The notes beneath the pieces are model-generated. The model saw only the letters and a program-made list of their open reading frames with translations. It was not told the origin of the DNA and made no database searches. Positions 44,528 to 52,997 of a DNA stretch of 64,000 bases are shown here, piece by piece. A program made the translations under genes and the position numbers. The DNA is from UBA2784 sp964494625 (GTDB lineage: Bacteria > Pseudomonadota > Alphaproteobacteria > Micropepsales > Micropepsaceae): contig CAZBRT010000002.1 in assembly GCA_964494625.1 (NCBI GenBank), positions 124,001 through 188,000 on the forward strand, in the 5' to 3' direction. Numbering within the stretch: the first letter of the stretch is position 1; each line of letters opens with the position of its first letter.

Positions 44528-44636
44528 GCTTCACAACGGGCGACAAGCCCTTCCTGGGGAGGAACCGCGCCTTCGGGCGCGGGTGATAAGGGAAGCCAAA
44601 GCAGGCGCGCCACTATGGCTGCGCCTGTTTTGTTTT
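44528..44636 (+). ncRNA. Candidate structured small RNA with intrinsic terminator
   Basis: In the 238-base gap between two minus-strand genes, the plus strand holds three perfect hairpins placed end to end: GGGC-N5-GCCC (44538-44550), TTCCT-GGGG-AGGAA (44551-44564) and CCGCGCC-TTCG-GGCGCGG (44565-44582). GCTTC (44528-44532) can pair with GAAGC (44592-44596) to close them into a four-way, clover-like junction. A terminator hairpin follows. A promoter-like pair lies just upstream. I could not match it to SRP RNA, 6S RNA, tmRNA or a riboswitch class I know. No plus-strand gene lies downstream, which favours a free RNA over a leader. Confidence 0.5.
44602..44636 (+). terminator. Intrinsic terminator of the candidate RNA
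   Basis: CAGGCGC (44602-44608) pairs with GCGCCTG (44621-44627) across a 12-base loop. TTTTGTTTT (44628-44636) follows. The T-tract is on the plus strand, so it stops rightward transcription. Confidence 0.7.
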
Positions 44637-44657
44637 CGGGCTGCCAGAACCCGTTCC

Positions 44658-44906
44658 TCAATAGCGCAGCCAGGCCTCAAACCAGCCGCGATCCATGACG
44701 ACCCAGACGCATGCAGTCAGGATTGCTGCAATCAAGGTCGCTGCCAGCATCTTGCGCAACATCAGCGGGCGCGCCGGCGCGCCGGGATCGGTCCCTGCTT
44801 CCACAAGGCCCTGCTCAAGCTGCGAGCGCACACCCCACGGCAATGCCGCGATGAAGCTGAGCCACCAGACAATCACATAGATGACGACCGTTCCGAACGC
44901 GCTCAT
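44658..44906 (-). CDS. DUF1467 family small membrane protein
   Basis: The 82-residue protein has two hydrophobic helices (about 5-24 and 53-72) and the family centre PWGVRSQLEQG with GTDPGAPARPLMLRKML. The function of DUF1467 is unknown. In alphaproteobacteria it commonly sits next to mce and proS, as here apart from the accessory insertion on its downstream side. It starts 24 bases after mce and is probably co-transcribed with it. Confidence 0.88.
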   Translation of the reverse strand: MSAFGTVVIYVIVWWLSFIAALPWGVRSQLEQGLVEAGTDPGAPARPLMLRKMLAATLIAAILTACVWVVMDRGWFEAWLRY

Positions 44907-44930
44907 GGGGACGGTCCCTTACCCTTCCTG

Positions 44931-45335
44931 TCAAACCTGCTCGAGTTCGATCAGCGTGCCGTTGAAATCCTTCGGGTGCAGGAAGACGACCGGCTTGCCA
45001 TGCGCGCCGATGCGCGGCTTGCCGGTGCCGGTGATCGTTGCCCCTTCGGCGCGCATCTTCGCGCAGGCGGCTTCGATATCCTCGACCTCGTAGCAAACGT
45101 GATGGATGCCGCCCTTCGGGTTCTTGTTGAGGAAGCTCTGGATGGGCGAGTCCTGCCCCAGAGGCTCCAAAAGCTCGATCTTGGTGTTGGGCAATTCGAT
45201 GAAGACGGTCACAACGCCATGGTCAGGCTGCGGCACGGGGTCAGAGACTTTGGCTCCCAGCACGTCGCGATAGACCTTGGCGGCCTCGGCGATATTCGGC
45301 GTAGCAATGGCGACGTGGTTGAGGCGACCGATCAT
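44931..45335 (-). CDS. mce: Methylmalonyl-CoA epimerase
   Basis: Mce interconverts the (R) and (S) forms of methylmalonyl-CoA in propionate breakdown. The 134-residue vicinal-oxygen-chelate protein begins MIGRLNHVAIATPNI (metal-binding His in NHVAIA). It carries IELLEPLG, GGIHHVCYEV (second His) and the C-terminal GTLIELEQV Glu ligand. Two VOC half-domains are complete. It sits in the usual rnj-mce-DUF1467 order, although an unknown exported gene separates it from rnj here. Confidence 0.95.
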   Translation of the reverse strand: MIGRLNHVAIATPNIAEAAKVYRDVLGAKVSDPVPQPDHGVVTVFIELPNTKIELLEPLGQDSPIQSFLNKNPKGGIHHVCYEVEDIEAACAKMRAEGATITGTGKPRIGAHGKPVVFLHPKDFNGTLIELEQV

Positions 45336-45379
45336 GGGCTGTTCCGCAGGACTGAAAGTGACAATGGAACCTAGTTAGG

Positions 45380-45394
45380 GCCAGGCCGCCTGGC
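45380..45394. repeat. Short perfect hairpin upstream of mce
   Basis: GCCAGG-CCG-CCTGGC forms a 6-bp stem with a 3-base loop, 45 bases before the mce start. It may lie in the mce leader or serve as a pause or termination structure. Confidence 0.4.
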
Positions 45395-45436
45395 TAGCAA
45401 GGGGCAAGGGTTGCGTTGCACAGCGATCACGCGTGG

Positions 45437-45523
45437 TTCGACGAAGGCTCACCAAAAGGCCCATTGTTCACTGCATTTTTGCAAACCACTCACTTCCTCG
45501 TCCTGAGCCTTTGTCGAAGGACG
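45437..45523. repeat. REP-like inverted repeat pair
   Basis: TTCGACGAAGGCTCA (45437-45451) and TGAGCCTTTGTCGAA (45504-45518) are inverted copies with one mismatch. The second is itself flanked by CGTCCT (45499-45504) and AGGACG (45518-45523). The unit resembles the dispersed CGTCCTGAGCCTGTCGAAGGACG palindromes of sphingomonads and other alphaproteobacteria. It begins 25 bases beyond the stop of the minus-strand gene at 45548, so it may end that transcript. The 212-base gap to mce holds nothing else I can support. Confidence 0.65.
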
Positions 45524-45547
45524 CAAAGTCGTTGCGCAGGGCGCCGC

Positions 45548-46762
45548 CTACCGCACATTGGCCGACGGCACCACGCGCGACGCAGCCGGCAACCCTGTCG
45601 CCTCAAGCTTGCCATCGCGGATTTCACAGGCGCTGCCTGCAGCATCGACAAAATAGGCGTCTCCCAGCGTCTCACCATTGCCGTAGCGAAAATCGCTGGT
45701 CGCAATCAACCGTTCCTGCGCCTTGCCGTCATCGCTGTCCGAATAGATGACCGACAGATAGCCCTGTGGTTCGGCAAATTTCAGGCGGATATGCCAGATA
45801 TCGCCGAGCATGGTGATCTCGGCGGTCGGCGGGGATGTTGCCGTGCCGCTCGCCGGAATGACCTCGCCCCGGCGTGTCACCGCATATTGCACCGGCGGCG
45901 CCAGATTGCCGCAGAACGCGCCGGCACCGCCACCACTCACCCAGAACTCCAGATGATCTTCCTTCACCCAGGATGATGCGGTCTCAATCCATGTGTCATC
46001 CGTGATCTCGATGATGTAGTCGCCTTCGCCTGCCGTCACCACACGCATCGTGGCATCTTCAGCAGCACCGGGCGCGCCGTGCACGACAAAGCCGCGCTGG
46101 CCCGAGGAGTCGATCAGGGCCGCACAACTGCCCAGCGCGAAGGCACCCTCGGGAAAGGCATTGAGTTTGGGGATCAGCACATAATCGCCTTCGGGATCGC
46201 CCGTGCCGCAATCGCCGATCGTAAAGTCTTCCTCCAGCGGCGTGCCATCAGATGCACAGGCCATGTTGTGATGCGCGCCGGCGCCCGAGAATGTCTCCCA
46301 GTTCCAGCGCCGGGCCGACCACTCGGATGACAGCGCGTGCCATCCGCAACTGTTCTCGCGGCGAACCTCGAACGGATCGAGCGAGACGTCATAGGTCATG
46401 TCCCAGCGCCAGGCCGAACCACCCATCTGGCTCCAGACCAGGCTGTTCTCGCTGATCGTAATGAAGTCTTCGCCCACGCCGGACGCGCCATAGCCGTCAT
46501 TGCAAAGCTGCATCAGCAAAACCGGCGGCTTGTCTGTTTCCACCCATTCGAGCCAGAAGGCACGGATGCCGGGGCGGCAGGCAAAGAAATCGTCTTCAGC
46601 GCCCGGCGCGTTGTCGATCAGCACCTCATGGATGCGCATAGGCACCCCGCTTGCACCCCTGCCCGCATCCCGGCTTTCGACGATGCGGCAAGGTTCCGCG
46701 ACATCCTTGCAGAAGACAGCCTCAAGCGGCGAAGGCGCAAGAAGGAGGAATAGAAGCACCAT
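45548..46762 (-). CDS. Cysteine-rich exported protein of unknown function
   Basis: The 404-residue frame starts at an ATG with GGGAAGG 7 bases upstream and has a short signal-peptide-like start (MVLLFLLLAPSPLEA). It contains ten Cys spread along the chain, suggesting disulfides after export. Aromatic and Gly-rich strands (FWLEWVETDKPPVLLM, WRWDMTYDVSLDPFEV) suggest a beta-rich fold. No catalytic motif or family is recognised. It follows rnj by 20 bases in the same orientation, interrupting the common rnj-mce neighbourhood, and is followed by a REP-like repeat, so it is probably an acquired gene. Confidence 0.7.
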   Translation of the reverse strand: MVLLFLLLAPSPLEAVFCKDVAEPCRIVESRDAGRGASGVPMRIHEVLIDNAPGAEDDFFACRPGIRAFWLEWVETDKPPVLLMQLCNDGYGASGVGEDFITISENSLVWSQMGGSAWRWDMTYDVSLDPFEVRRENSCGWHALSSEWSARRWNWETFSGAGAHHNMACASDGTPLEEDFTIGDCGTGDPEGDYVLIPKLNAFPEGAFALGSCAALIDSSGQRGFVVHGAPGAAEDATMRVVTAGEGDYIIEITDDTWIETASSWVKEDHLEFWVSGGGAGAFCGNLAPPVQYAVTRRGEVIPASGTATSPPTAEITMLGDIWHIRLKFAEPQGYLSVIYSDSDDGKAQERLIATSDFRYGNGETLGDAYFVDAAGSACEIRDGKLEATGLPAASRVVPSANVR

Positions 46763-46782
46763 CGACAGACCTTCCCGGATAC

Positions 46783-48435
46783 TCAGATACGGATCACTTC
46801 AACCCGCACGACCGGGCGCTTTCCCCAATCCGCCTGGGCTGCCCGGCGCACGGCGCGGCGGACAGTTTCGGCTGTCTCGCCGTCATCATCAAGGCGGCGG
46901 AGATGGGAGACCGCGTCGGTGGCTGCTTCCTGCAAGCCCGCCAACAGCTTTTCGGGAACTCCCTCGGCGATCAAGGCAGGATCAGCTGCCAGCTTGTTCT
47001 TGCGGTCGATCACAAGCGTGATCGCAATGAAGCCTGCAAACGACATCGAGCGCCGCGCCTTGGCGCCGCTTTCATGGGCGGGCAGCACCAGCGCCCCGTC
47101 GCGGTGAAGGCGACCGAAGGGTACTTCGTCCACCTGTTCCGGCTTGCCGGGCGCAAGACGGATCATGGCGCCGTTCCCGGCGATCAGGGTTTCGGGCACC
47201 TGAAGGGTGCGGGCAAGCCGTGCATGCTCGTGCAGATGGCGCATCTCGCCATGAACGGGGATGGCGATGCGCGGCCGCACCCAGCGGTACATGTCCGCCA
47301 GCTCGTCGCGCGCGGGATGGCCGGAGACATGCACGTTGTGGTCCTGATCGGTGATGATCTCCACATCCCGCGCGGCCAGCGCGTTCTGCAGGGCAAAAAC
47401 GGTCTTTTCGTTGCCGGGGATGACACGCGACGAGAAGATCACCGTATCGCCCTTTTCCAGGACCACATCGCGATGCTCACCCGCCGCAATGCGCTGCATG
47501 GCCGAGCCCGGCTCGCCCTGGCTGCCGGTGCAGAGATAAAGCACGCGGTCGGGCGGCAGATATCCCGCCTTTTCAGCGTCGATCAGTTCAGCGTCGATGT
47601 CGAGGTAGCCGGTCTCGCGCGCGGCGTTGGTGATGCGGTGCATCGACCGGCCGACCAGCGCCACATGGCGGCGGGCCGCACGCGCTGCCGCGATGATCGA
47701 TCTCAGCCGCGCGACATTGGACGCAAACGCCGTCACCGCGACGCGCCCCCTGCACTCGCGCACGACAGGAATCAGGGCCTTGCGCACATCATCCTCGGAC
47801 CCGCTGCGGCCCGGCACAAAGACGTTGGTGGAGTCACAGGTCATCGCCAGCACGCCCTCATCGCCCAGGCGGCGAAGCGCAGCCTCGTCGGTCGCGGTGC
47901 CGATGAGCGGCGTCGGATCGATCTTCCAGTCGCCGGTGTTGAGGATGGTGCCAAGCGGTGTGCGGATCGCGACCGCATTGGGCTCGGGGATCGAGTGCGT
48001 CAGGCTGATGAGCTCAACGTCAAACGGCCCGATCTTCTGGCGCGTCGACAAAGCCAGCACGCGGATGCGTGCGTCGCTTGCATCGCCATCTTCTGCCAGC
48101 TTTGCGTTCAGCACGGCGGCCGTAAACGGGGTCGCATAGATGGGACAGCGCAACCGGTTCCACAGCCACGGCACCGCGCCGATATGGTCCTCGTGCGCAT
48201 GGGTCAGCACCAGGCCGACGAGGTTCTTGCGATGCTCCTCGATGAAGGTGATGTCGGGCATCACCACATCGACGCCGGGCACGGTTTCATCGCCAAAGCC
48301 GATGCCGAGATCAACCATCAACCATTTGCGGTCGCGCGGCGGCCCGAACCCGTAAAGGTTCAGATTCATGCCGATTTCGCCCGCGCCGCCCAGCGGGAGA
48401 TAGACCAGTTCGTCCGCGTCGGCAGTCGTTTTCAT
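46783..48435 (-). CDS. rnj: Ribonuclease J
   Basis: RNase J is a metallo-beta-lactamase/beta-CASP nuclease with 5'-3' exonuclease and endonuclease activity in rRNA maturation and mRNA decay. The 550-residue protein has the zinc motif HAHEDH (79-84), GGAGEIGMN, SLTHSIPEPNAVAI and the beta-CASP part with CTGSQGEPGSAM, VIFSSRVIPGNE and HVSGHPARDE. The C-terminal domain is complete. The start is the ATG at 48435, overlapping the coaX stop by 4 bases. Confidence 0.95.
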   Translation of the reverse strand: MKTTADADELVYLPLGGAGEIGMNLNLYGFGPPRDRKWLMVDLGIGFGDETVPGVDVVMPDITFIEEHRKNLVGLVLTHAHEDHIGAVPWLWNRLRCPIYATPFTAAVLNAKLAEDGDASDARIRVLALSTRQKIGPFDVELISLTHSIPEPNAVAIRTPLGTILNTGDWKIDPTPLIGTATDEAALRRLGDEGVLAMTCDSTNVFVPGRSGSEDDVRKALIPVVRECRGRVAVTAFASNVARLRSIIAAARAARRHVALVGRSMHRITNAARETGYLDIDAELIDAEKAGYLPPDRVLYLCTGSQGEPGSAMQRIAAGEHRDVVLEKGDTVIFSSRVIPGNEKTVFALQNALAARDVEIITDQDHNVHVSGHPARDELADMYRWVRPRIAIPVHGEMRHLHEHARLARTLQVPETLIAGNGAMIRLAPGKPEQVDEVPFGRLHRDGALVLPAHESGAKARRSMSFAGFIAITLVIDRKNKLAADPALIAEGVPEKLLAGLQEAATDAVSHLRRLDDDGETAETVRRAVRRAAQADWGKRPVVRVEVIRI

Positions 48436-49232
48436 CCGCGGGCTGCGGCGGGCACGCGGCCCAGCTTCACATTGCGCTGATAGATGTCGACGAGGCCCCG
48501 GATCGTGAGATCCGCATCCACCTTGTCGATCACCAGCGTCGCGTGGCGGAAAAGTGCCGAAAGCCCGCCGGTTGCAACCACGGTCATCGGCTTGCCGTAT
48601 TCGGCCTTGATGCGCGCGACAAGCCCCTCGACCAGCGCGACATAACCCCAATACACACCCGACTGCATCGCGGGGATCGTGTCATTGCCGATCACCGATT
48701 GCGGACGCTCGATCGCGATGCGCGGCAGCTTGGCGGCGGCGGCATGCAGTGCCTCCATCGACAGGTTGACGCCGGGCGCGATCACGCCGCCCATATAGTC
48801 GCCCTCCTCCGAGATGATGTCGAATGTCGTGGCCGTACCGAAATCCACCACGATCAGCGCGCCCTTGTAGGTCTCATGCGCCGCCACCGCATTCACGAGG
48901 CGGTCCGCGCCGACGGCATCCGGGCGGTTGACCCTGATGTTGAGGCCAAGCTCGGTCTGCGGCTCGCCCACCACCAGCGGTTCCACACCCAGCCAGCGGC
49001 GGCAAAGCATCCGCAGATTGAAGATCGCCTGCGGCACGACGGTTGCGATGATGGCGGCCTTGAGGTCCCTCAGATGCAGCCCATCCAGCTCCATCAGCTG
49101 CGCTAGCCAGACAACATATTCGTCCGCCGTTCGCACATCTTTCGTGGACGCGCGCCATTGGCCGCGCAAGCGTTCGCCGTCATGGACGGCAAAGACGATA
49201 TTGGTGTTGCCGGCATCAATCGCAAGCAGCAT
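48432..49232 (-). CDS. coaX: Type III pantothenate kinase
   Basis: CoaX phosphorylates pantothenate, the first step of coenzyme A synthesis. The 266-residue ASKHA-fold protein starts MLLAIDAGNTNIVFAV (phosphate loop DAGNTN), and has RPDAVGADRLVNAVA, VVDFGTATTFDII and GGVIAPGVNLSMEAL. The ATG at 49232 is the family start. It overlaps rnj by 4 bases and follows birA after 37 bases. Confidence 0.96.
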   Translation of the reverse strand: MLLAIDAGNTNIVFAVHDGERLRGQWRASTKDVRTADEYVVWLAQLMELDGLHLRDLKAAIIATVVPQAIFNLRMLCRRWLGVEPLVVGEPQTELGLNIRVNRPDAVGADRLVNAVAAHETYKGALIVVDFGTATTFDIISEEGDYMGGVIAPGVNLSMEALHAAAAKLPRIAIERPQSVIGNDTIPAMQSGVYWGYVALVEGLVARIKAEYGKPMTVVATGGLSALFRHATLVIDKVDADLTIRGLVDIYQRNVKLGRVPAAARG

Positions 49233-49269
49233 GGCGCATCCCCTCGAAGCCGGTCCGGCACGCATCTTT

Positions 49270-50010
49270 TCAGCCCAGCGGAAATACGTCGCCCGCCGTG
49301 ACCGCCCGCGTCAAGCCTTGGGCATCGCGCACCAGAAGCGCGCCCGATACATCAAGGTCAATCGCGGTGCCTGTCCAGCTTTCGTTTGACAGGTTGACGG
49401 TCACGTCACGCCCGATCAGAGCCGTCCGCGCCAGCCAAGCCTGCCTGATGGGGCCAAAGCCATCGCTTTCCCACACGCGCAGCCAGCGATCAAAGGCGGG
49501 CACCAGTGCCGCAATTGCCTGCGCGGGCGACATTTCGATGCCGTTCGCCGCCAGCGAAGAGGCCGGATAGGGCGTACCCTCCGGCGCATGAAGCAGATTG
49601 ACGCCAACGCCGATCGCCACCCAATCGACCAGATTGCCCGCATCGGACGCGGATTCCACCAGAAGTCCCGCTACCTTGGCGCCGTCGATCAGGACGTCAT
49701 TGGGCCATTTGAGTGACGCCACTTTTTTGCGTGCGGCGGCGTCAATCATGTCGGCAACGGCAAGACCCGCCGCGAATGAAAGGGTTGCGGCACGCGCCGC
49801 ATCGACATGGGGCGAAAAGAACAGGGTCGCCATCAGATTGCCGCGGGGGGACACCCAGTGGCGCTCGCGGCGGCCACGGCCCTTTGTCTGTTCCAGCGCG
49901 AGGATGGCGAAGCATTCGCGCTCGCCGGCGGCTGCCATGCGGCGCGCCTCGTCCATGGTCGAGTCAATCGAGTCATGAACCGCGACGCGCCAGTTTTGCG
50001 GCCAGGCCAT
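49270..50010 (-). CDS. birA: Biotin-[acetyl-CoA-carboxylase] ligase
   Basis: BirA attaches biotin to the carboxyl carrier protein. The 246-residue protein contains only the catalytic and C-terminal domains: DSTMDEARRM, GRGRRERHWVSPRGNL (biotinoyl-AMP loop) and SLKWPNDVLIDG. There is no N-terminal helix-turn-helix, so unlike E. coli BirA it cannot itself repress biotin genes. It starts 7 bases after the nuoN stop and probably shares the nuo transcript. Confidence 0.94.
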   Translation of the reverse strand: MAWPQNWRVAVHDSIDSTMDEARRMAAAGERECFAILALEQTKGRGRRERHWVSPRGNLMATLFFSPHVDAARAATLSFAAGLAVADMIDAAARKKVASLKWPNDVLIDGAKVAGLLVESASDAGNLVDWVAIGVGVNLLHAPEGTPYPASSLAANGIEMSPAQAIAALVPAFDRWLRVWESDGFGPIRQAWLARTALIGRDVTVNLSNESWTGTAIDLDVSGALLVRDAQGLTRAVTAGDVFPLG

Positions 50011-50017
50011 GGCGTGC

Positions 50018-51469
50018 TCAGTTCACCAATGCGGCGGCGGCAGCCGACGCCGCCTCGATCAGCGGGGCGGGCATCAGCACGAAGAACAGCGTGAACGCCG
50101 TTGCTGCAAACGCGATGACGCGAAGCTCCACATCCATCGGGCGGACAAAAGGCTGGCGCGGCTCGCCGTTGATCATCAGCATCACGATGCGCACGTAGTA
50201 GAAGGCGCCGACAACGGAGGCGAGCACACCAACAACGGCCAGCACCCACATGCCCTGCTCGACTGCCGCGCTGAACACATAGAATTTGCCGAAGAAACCG
50301 GCCAGCGGCGGAATGCCTGCATAGGAGAACAAGAGGATTGTCAGCGCGAAGGCATAAAGCGGCTGCGATTTGGCAAGGCCCGCCAGATCCTCGATCTCCT
50401 CAACATGGCCCTCACGGCGACGCATGGCGAGGATGCAGGCAAAGATGCCTGCGGTCATGGCGAGATAGATCACGAGATAGATGAGAAGGCCTTCAACGCC
50501 CTTTTCGCTGCCCGCCGCGAGGCCGACCAGGGCAAAGCCCATGTTTGCGATGGAACTGTAAGCCATCAGGCGTTTGATGTTGGTCTGCCCGATGGCGGCG
50601 AAGGCCCCCAACAGCATCGAGGCCAGCGACACAAAGGTAATCACCTGCCGCCAGCTTTCGGATGCAGCGCCAAAGGCGTCGAACAGCACGCGCGTCAGCA
50701 AAGCGAGCGCCGCCACTTTTGGTGCAGACGCAAAGAACGCCGTCACCGGCGTCGGGGCGCCCTCATAGACGTCGGGCGTCCACATATGGAAGGGAACGGC
50801 TGATACCTTGAACGCAAATCCCGCCAGCATGAAGATCATGCCGACAAGGAAGCCGATATTCTCCGAACCCGTCGCGGCAACTCCGCGCAAGGCGTCAAAG
50901 GCGAGCGTGCCCGAGAAGCCATAGACCAGCGACATGCCATAGAGGAGAAGGCACGAGGCCAGCGCGCCGAGCACGAAATATTTTAGGCCCGCCTCGGTCG
51001 AGCGCAGCGAGTCCCGGCTGAACGACGCAAGCACATAGAGGCTGAGGCTTTGCAGTTCCAGGCCGACATAGAGCGCGATGAGGTCGTTGGCGGAGACCAT
51101 CATCATCATGCCCAAGGTCGCCAGCGCGATGAGCACGGGGAACTCGAAACGGGCAGCCCGGGTGCGCTCCATGTAACGGTCCGACATCAGGATCGCGATG
51201 GCGGAAGCGGCCAGGATCAGCACCTTGGCAAAGGTCGTAAAGCCGTTGACGAGAAAACTGTTGCCGAACGCCAGGGATGGTTCCGACGGTCCCATCAGCA
51301 CCAGTGCCGCAACAACGATCATCAGCGCCACGGTCGCGCGCGATATCGCGCTCTGCCGCGCACCACCGAAGAAGGCGCCGGAGACGAGCAGCACCATGCT
51401 GCCGAGCGCCAGTACGATCTCCGGCTTCACGAGCGCCAGGCTTGCGGAAAGGTCGAAGGGGAACGTCAT
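50018..51469 (-). CDS. nuoN: NADH-quinone oxidoreductase subunit N
   Basis: NuoN is one of three antiporter-like proton-pumping subunits of complex I. The 483-residue protein has about 14 hydrophobic helices; ELQSLSLYVLASF carries the conserved first Glu/Leu segment, and FKVSAVPFHMWTPDVYEGAPTPVTAF is the Mrp-type signature with the pumping Lys. The start is the ATG at 51469. It is the last nuo gene, 22 bases after nuoM. Confidence 0.96.
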   Translation of the reverse strand: MTFPFDLSASLALVKPEIVLALGSMVLLVSGAFFGGARQSAISRATVALMIVVAALVLMGPSEPSLAFGNSFLVNGFTTFAKVLILAASAIAILMSDRYMERTRAARFEFPVLIALATLGMMMMVSANDLIALYVGLELQSLSLYVLASFSRDSLRSTEAGLKYFVLGALASCLLLYGMSLVYGFSGTLAFDALRGVAATGSENIGFLVGMIFMLAGFAFKVSAVPFHMWTPDVYEGAPTPVTAFFASAPKVAALALLTRVLFDAFGAASESWRQVITFVSLASMLLGAFAAIGQTNIKRLMAYSSIANMGFALVGLAAGSEKGVEGLLIYLVIYLAMTAGIFACILAMRRREGHVEEIEDLAGLAKSQPLYAFALTILLFSYAGIPPLAGFFGKFYVFSAAVEQGMWVLAVVGVLASVVGAFYYVRIVMLMINGEPRQPFVRPMDVELRVIAFAATAFTLFFVLMPAPLIEAASAAAAALVN

Positions 51470-51491
51470 GTCAGATATCCTCGTTCCGGCT

Positions 51492-52997
51492 TCATGGCAC
51501 GGGCGTCCCATGCGCCGCGATGGATGCGGCATGATCGGCCACAAGGGCCGCAACGGACGCGTCCGTCACCTCAAGGATCGGCATCGGGTAGAAACCGAGG
51601 AAGATCACGCTGGCGACAAGCGGGGCCAGAATGATGATCTCGCGGCGGTCAAGATCAGTGATGGAAAGAAGGGCGGGCTTCTCCAGCACCCCGAAGACAA
51701 CGCGCCGGTAGAGGAAGAGCGCATAGGCCGCACTCAACACGACGCCGGTCGTCGCCAAAGCCGCCACCAGTGTGTTGGCCGCAAACGCGCCCAGCAATGT
51801 CAGGAACTCGCCCACAAAGCCGCTCGTGCCCGGCAATCCGACATTGGCGAGCGTAAAGACCATGAAGAAGGCGGCATAGACCGGCATGCGGTTCACAAGG
51901 CCGCCATAAGCCGCAATCTCACGCGTGTGGATACGGTCGTAAACGACGCCGACGCAAAGGAAGAGCGCACCCGACACAAGGCCGTGGCTCAGCATCTGCA
52001 TGATGGCGCCATCAATGCCCTGCTGGTTGAAGGTGAAAATGCCCATCGTCACAAAGCCCATATGGGCAACGGATGAATAGGCAATCAGCTTCTTGATGTC
52101 CTCCTGGGCCAAGGCGACCAGCGACGTATAGATGATCGCGATCACCGAAAGCGTCATCACCAGCGGCGCGAACTCGACGGATGCGAGCGGAAACATCGGC
52201 AGCGAGAACCGCAGGAAGCCATAACCGCCCATCTTGAGGAGGATGCCCGCCAGAATGACGGAACCCGCCGTCGGTGCTTCCACATGGGCGTCGGGCAACC
52301 ATGTGTGCACCGGCCACATCGGCATTTTCACGGCAAAGGACGCAAAGAAGGCAAGCCAGGCCCATGTCTGGAGCTCCGGCGTGAAGTCGAAGTCCAGAAG
52401 CACCGTGATGTCGGTCGTGCCCGCCTCCCAATACATGGCAAGCAGCGCGATCAGCATCAGCACCGAACCGAGAAGCGTGTAGAGGAAGAACTTGAATGTC
52501 GCATAGACGCGCCGCTGGCCGCCCCACACACCGATGATGATGAACATCGGAATGAGGCCGCCCTCGAAGAACAGATAGAACAGCACCATGTCGAGCGCGC
52601 AGAAAACGCCGATCATGAGCGCTTCAAGCACGAGGAACGCGATCATGTATTCGCGCACGCGGTCGGTGATCGAATGCCATGAGGCCAGGATGCAGGCCGG
52701 CATCAGGAATGCGGTCAGGACCACAAACAGCACCGAAATGCCGTCCACACCCATGTGATAGGATATGCCGCCGCCCAGCCAATCGGCCTTCTCGACAAAC
52801 TGGAAGCCCGCATTGTCCGGCTCGAACGCACCCCAGAGATAGAACGCAAAGCCCAGCGTCACCAAAGTGGTGAACAGGGCGACCATGCGCGCGTTCTGCG
52901 CCGCGATCTCGGCTTCCGCCCGCGTGAAGAAGAAAATGAAGGCGGCGCCCGCCAGCGGCAGGAAGGTGATGATCGACAGGATCGGCCAATCGATCAT
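51492..52997 (-). CDS. nuoM: NADH-quinone oxidoreductase subunit M
   Basis: NuoM is the middle antiporter-like subunit. The 501-residue protein starts MIDWPILSIITFLPLAG and has FLVLEALMIGVFCALDMVLFYLFFEGGLIPMF (conserved Glu) and FAVKMPMWPVHTWLPDAHVEAPTAGSV (conserved Lys). The ATG at 52997 overlaps the nuoL stop by 4 bases. About 14 helices are predicted. Confidence 0.97.
   Translation of the reverse strand: MIDWPILSIITFLPLAGAAFIFFFTRAEAEIAAQNARMVALFTTLVTLGFAFYLWGAFEPDNAGFQFVEKADWLGGGISYHMGVDGISVLFVVLTAFLMPACILASWHSITDRVREYMIAFLVLEALMIGVFCALDMVLFYLFFEGGLIPMFIIIGVWGGQRRVYATFKFFLYTLLGSVLMLIALLAMYWEAGTTDITVLLDFDFTPELQTWAWLAFFASFAVKMPMWPVHTWLPDAHVEAPTAGSVILAGILLKMGGYGFLRFSLPMFPLASVEFAPLVMTLSVIAIIYTSLVALAQEDIKKLIAYSSVAHMGFVTMGIFTFNQQGIDGAIMQMLSHGLVSGALFLCVGVVYDRIHTREIAAYGGLVNRMPVYAAFFMVFTLANVGLPGTSGFVGEFLTLLGAFAANTLVAALATTGVVLSAAYALFLYRRVVFGVLEKPALLSITDLDRREIIILAPLVASVIFLGFYPMPILEVTDASVAALVADHAASIAAHGTPVP

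Noticed and set aside
44528..44636. tRNA, SRP RNA, 6S RNA or tmRNA at the structured RNA site
   Set aside because: No T-loop or CCA end, no SRP GGAAG/AGC core, no long 6S-type bulged rod, and no tmRNA tag frame.
39099..46762. A prophage, integrative element or CRISPR array in the accessory region
   Set aside because: No integrase, transposase, att-like direct repeats, phage genes or spaced repeats were seen.
46651..48480. A 609-codon open frame antisense to rnj, and similar long frames antisense to lpxB/lpxI (16549-17874) and dnaE (32919-34733)
   Set aside because: They mirror the high-GC third-position pattern of the real genes, show no family motifs and have low-complexity His/Arg-rich products.
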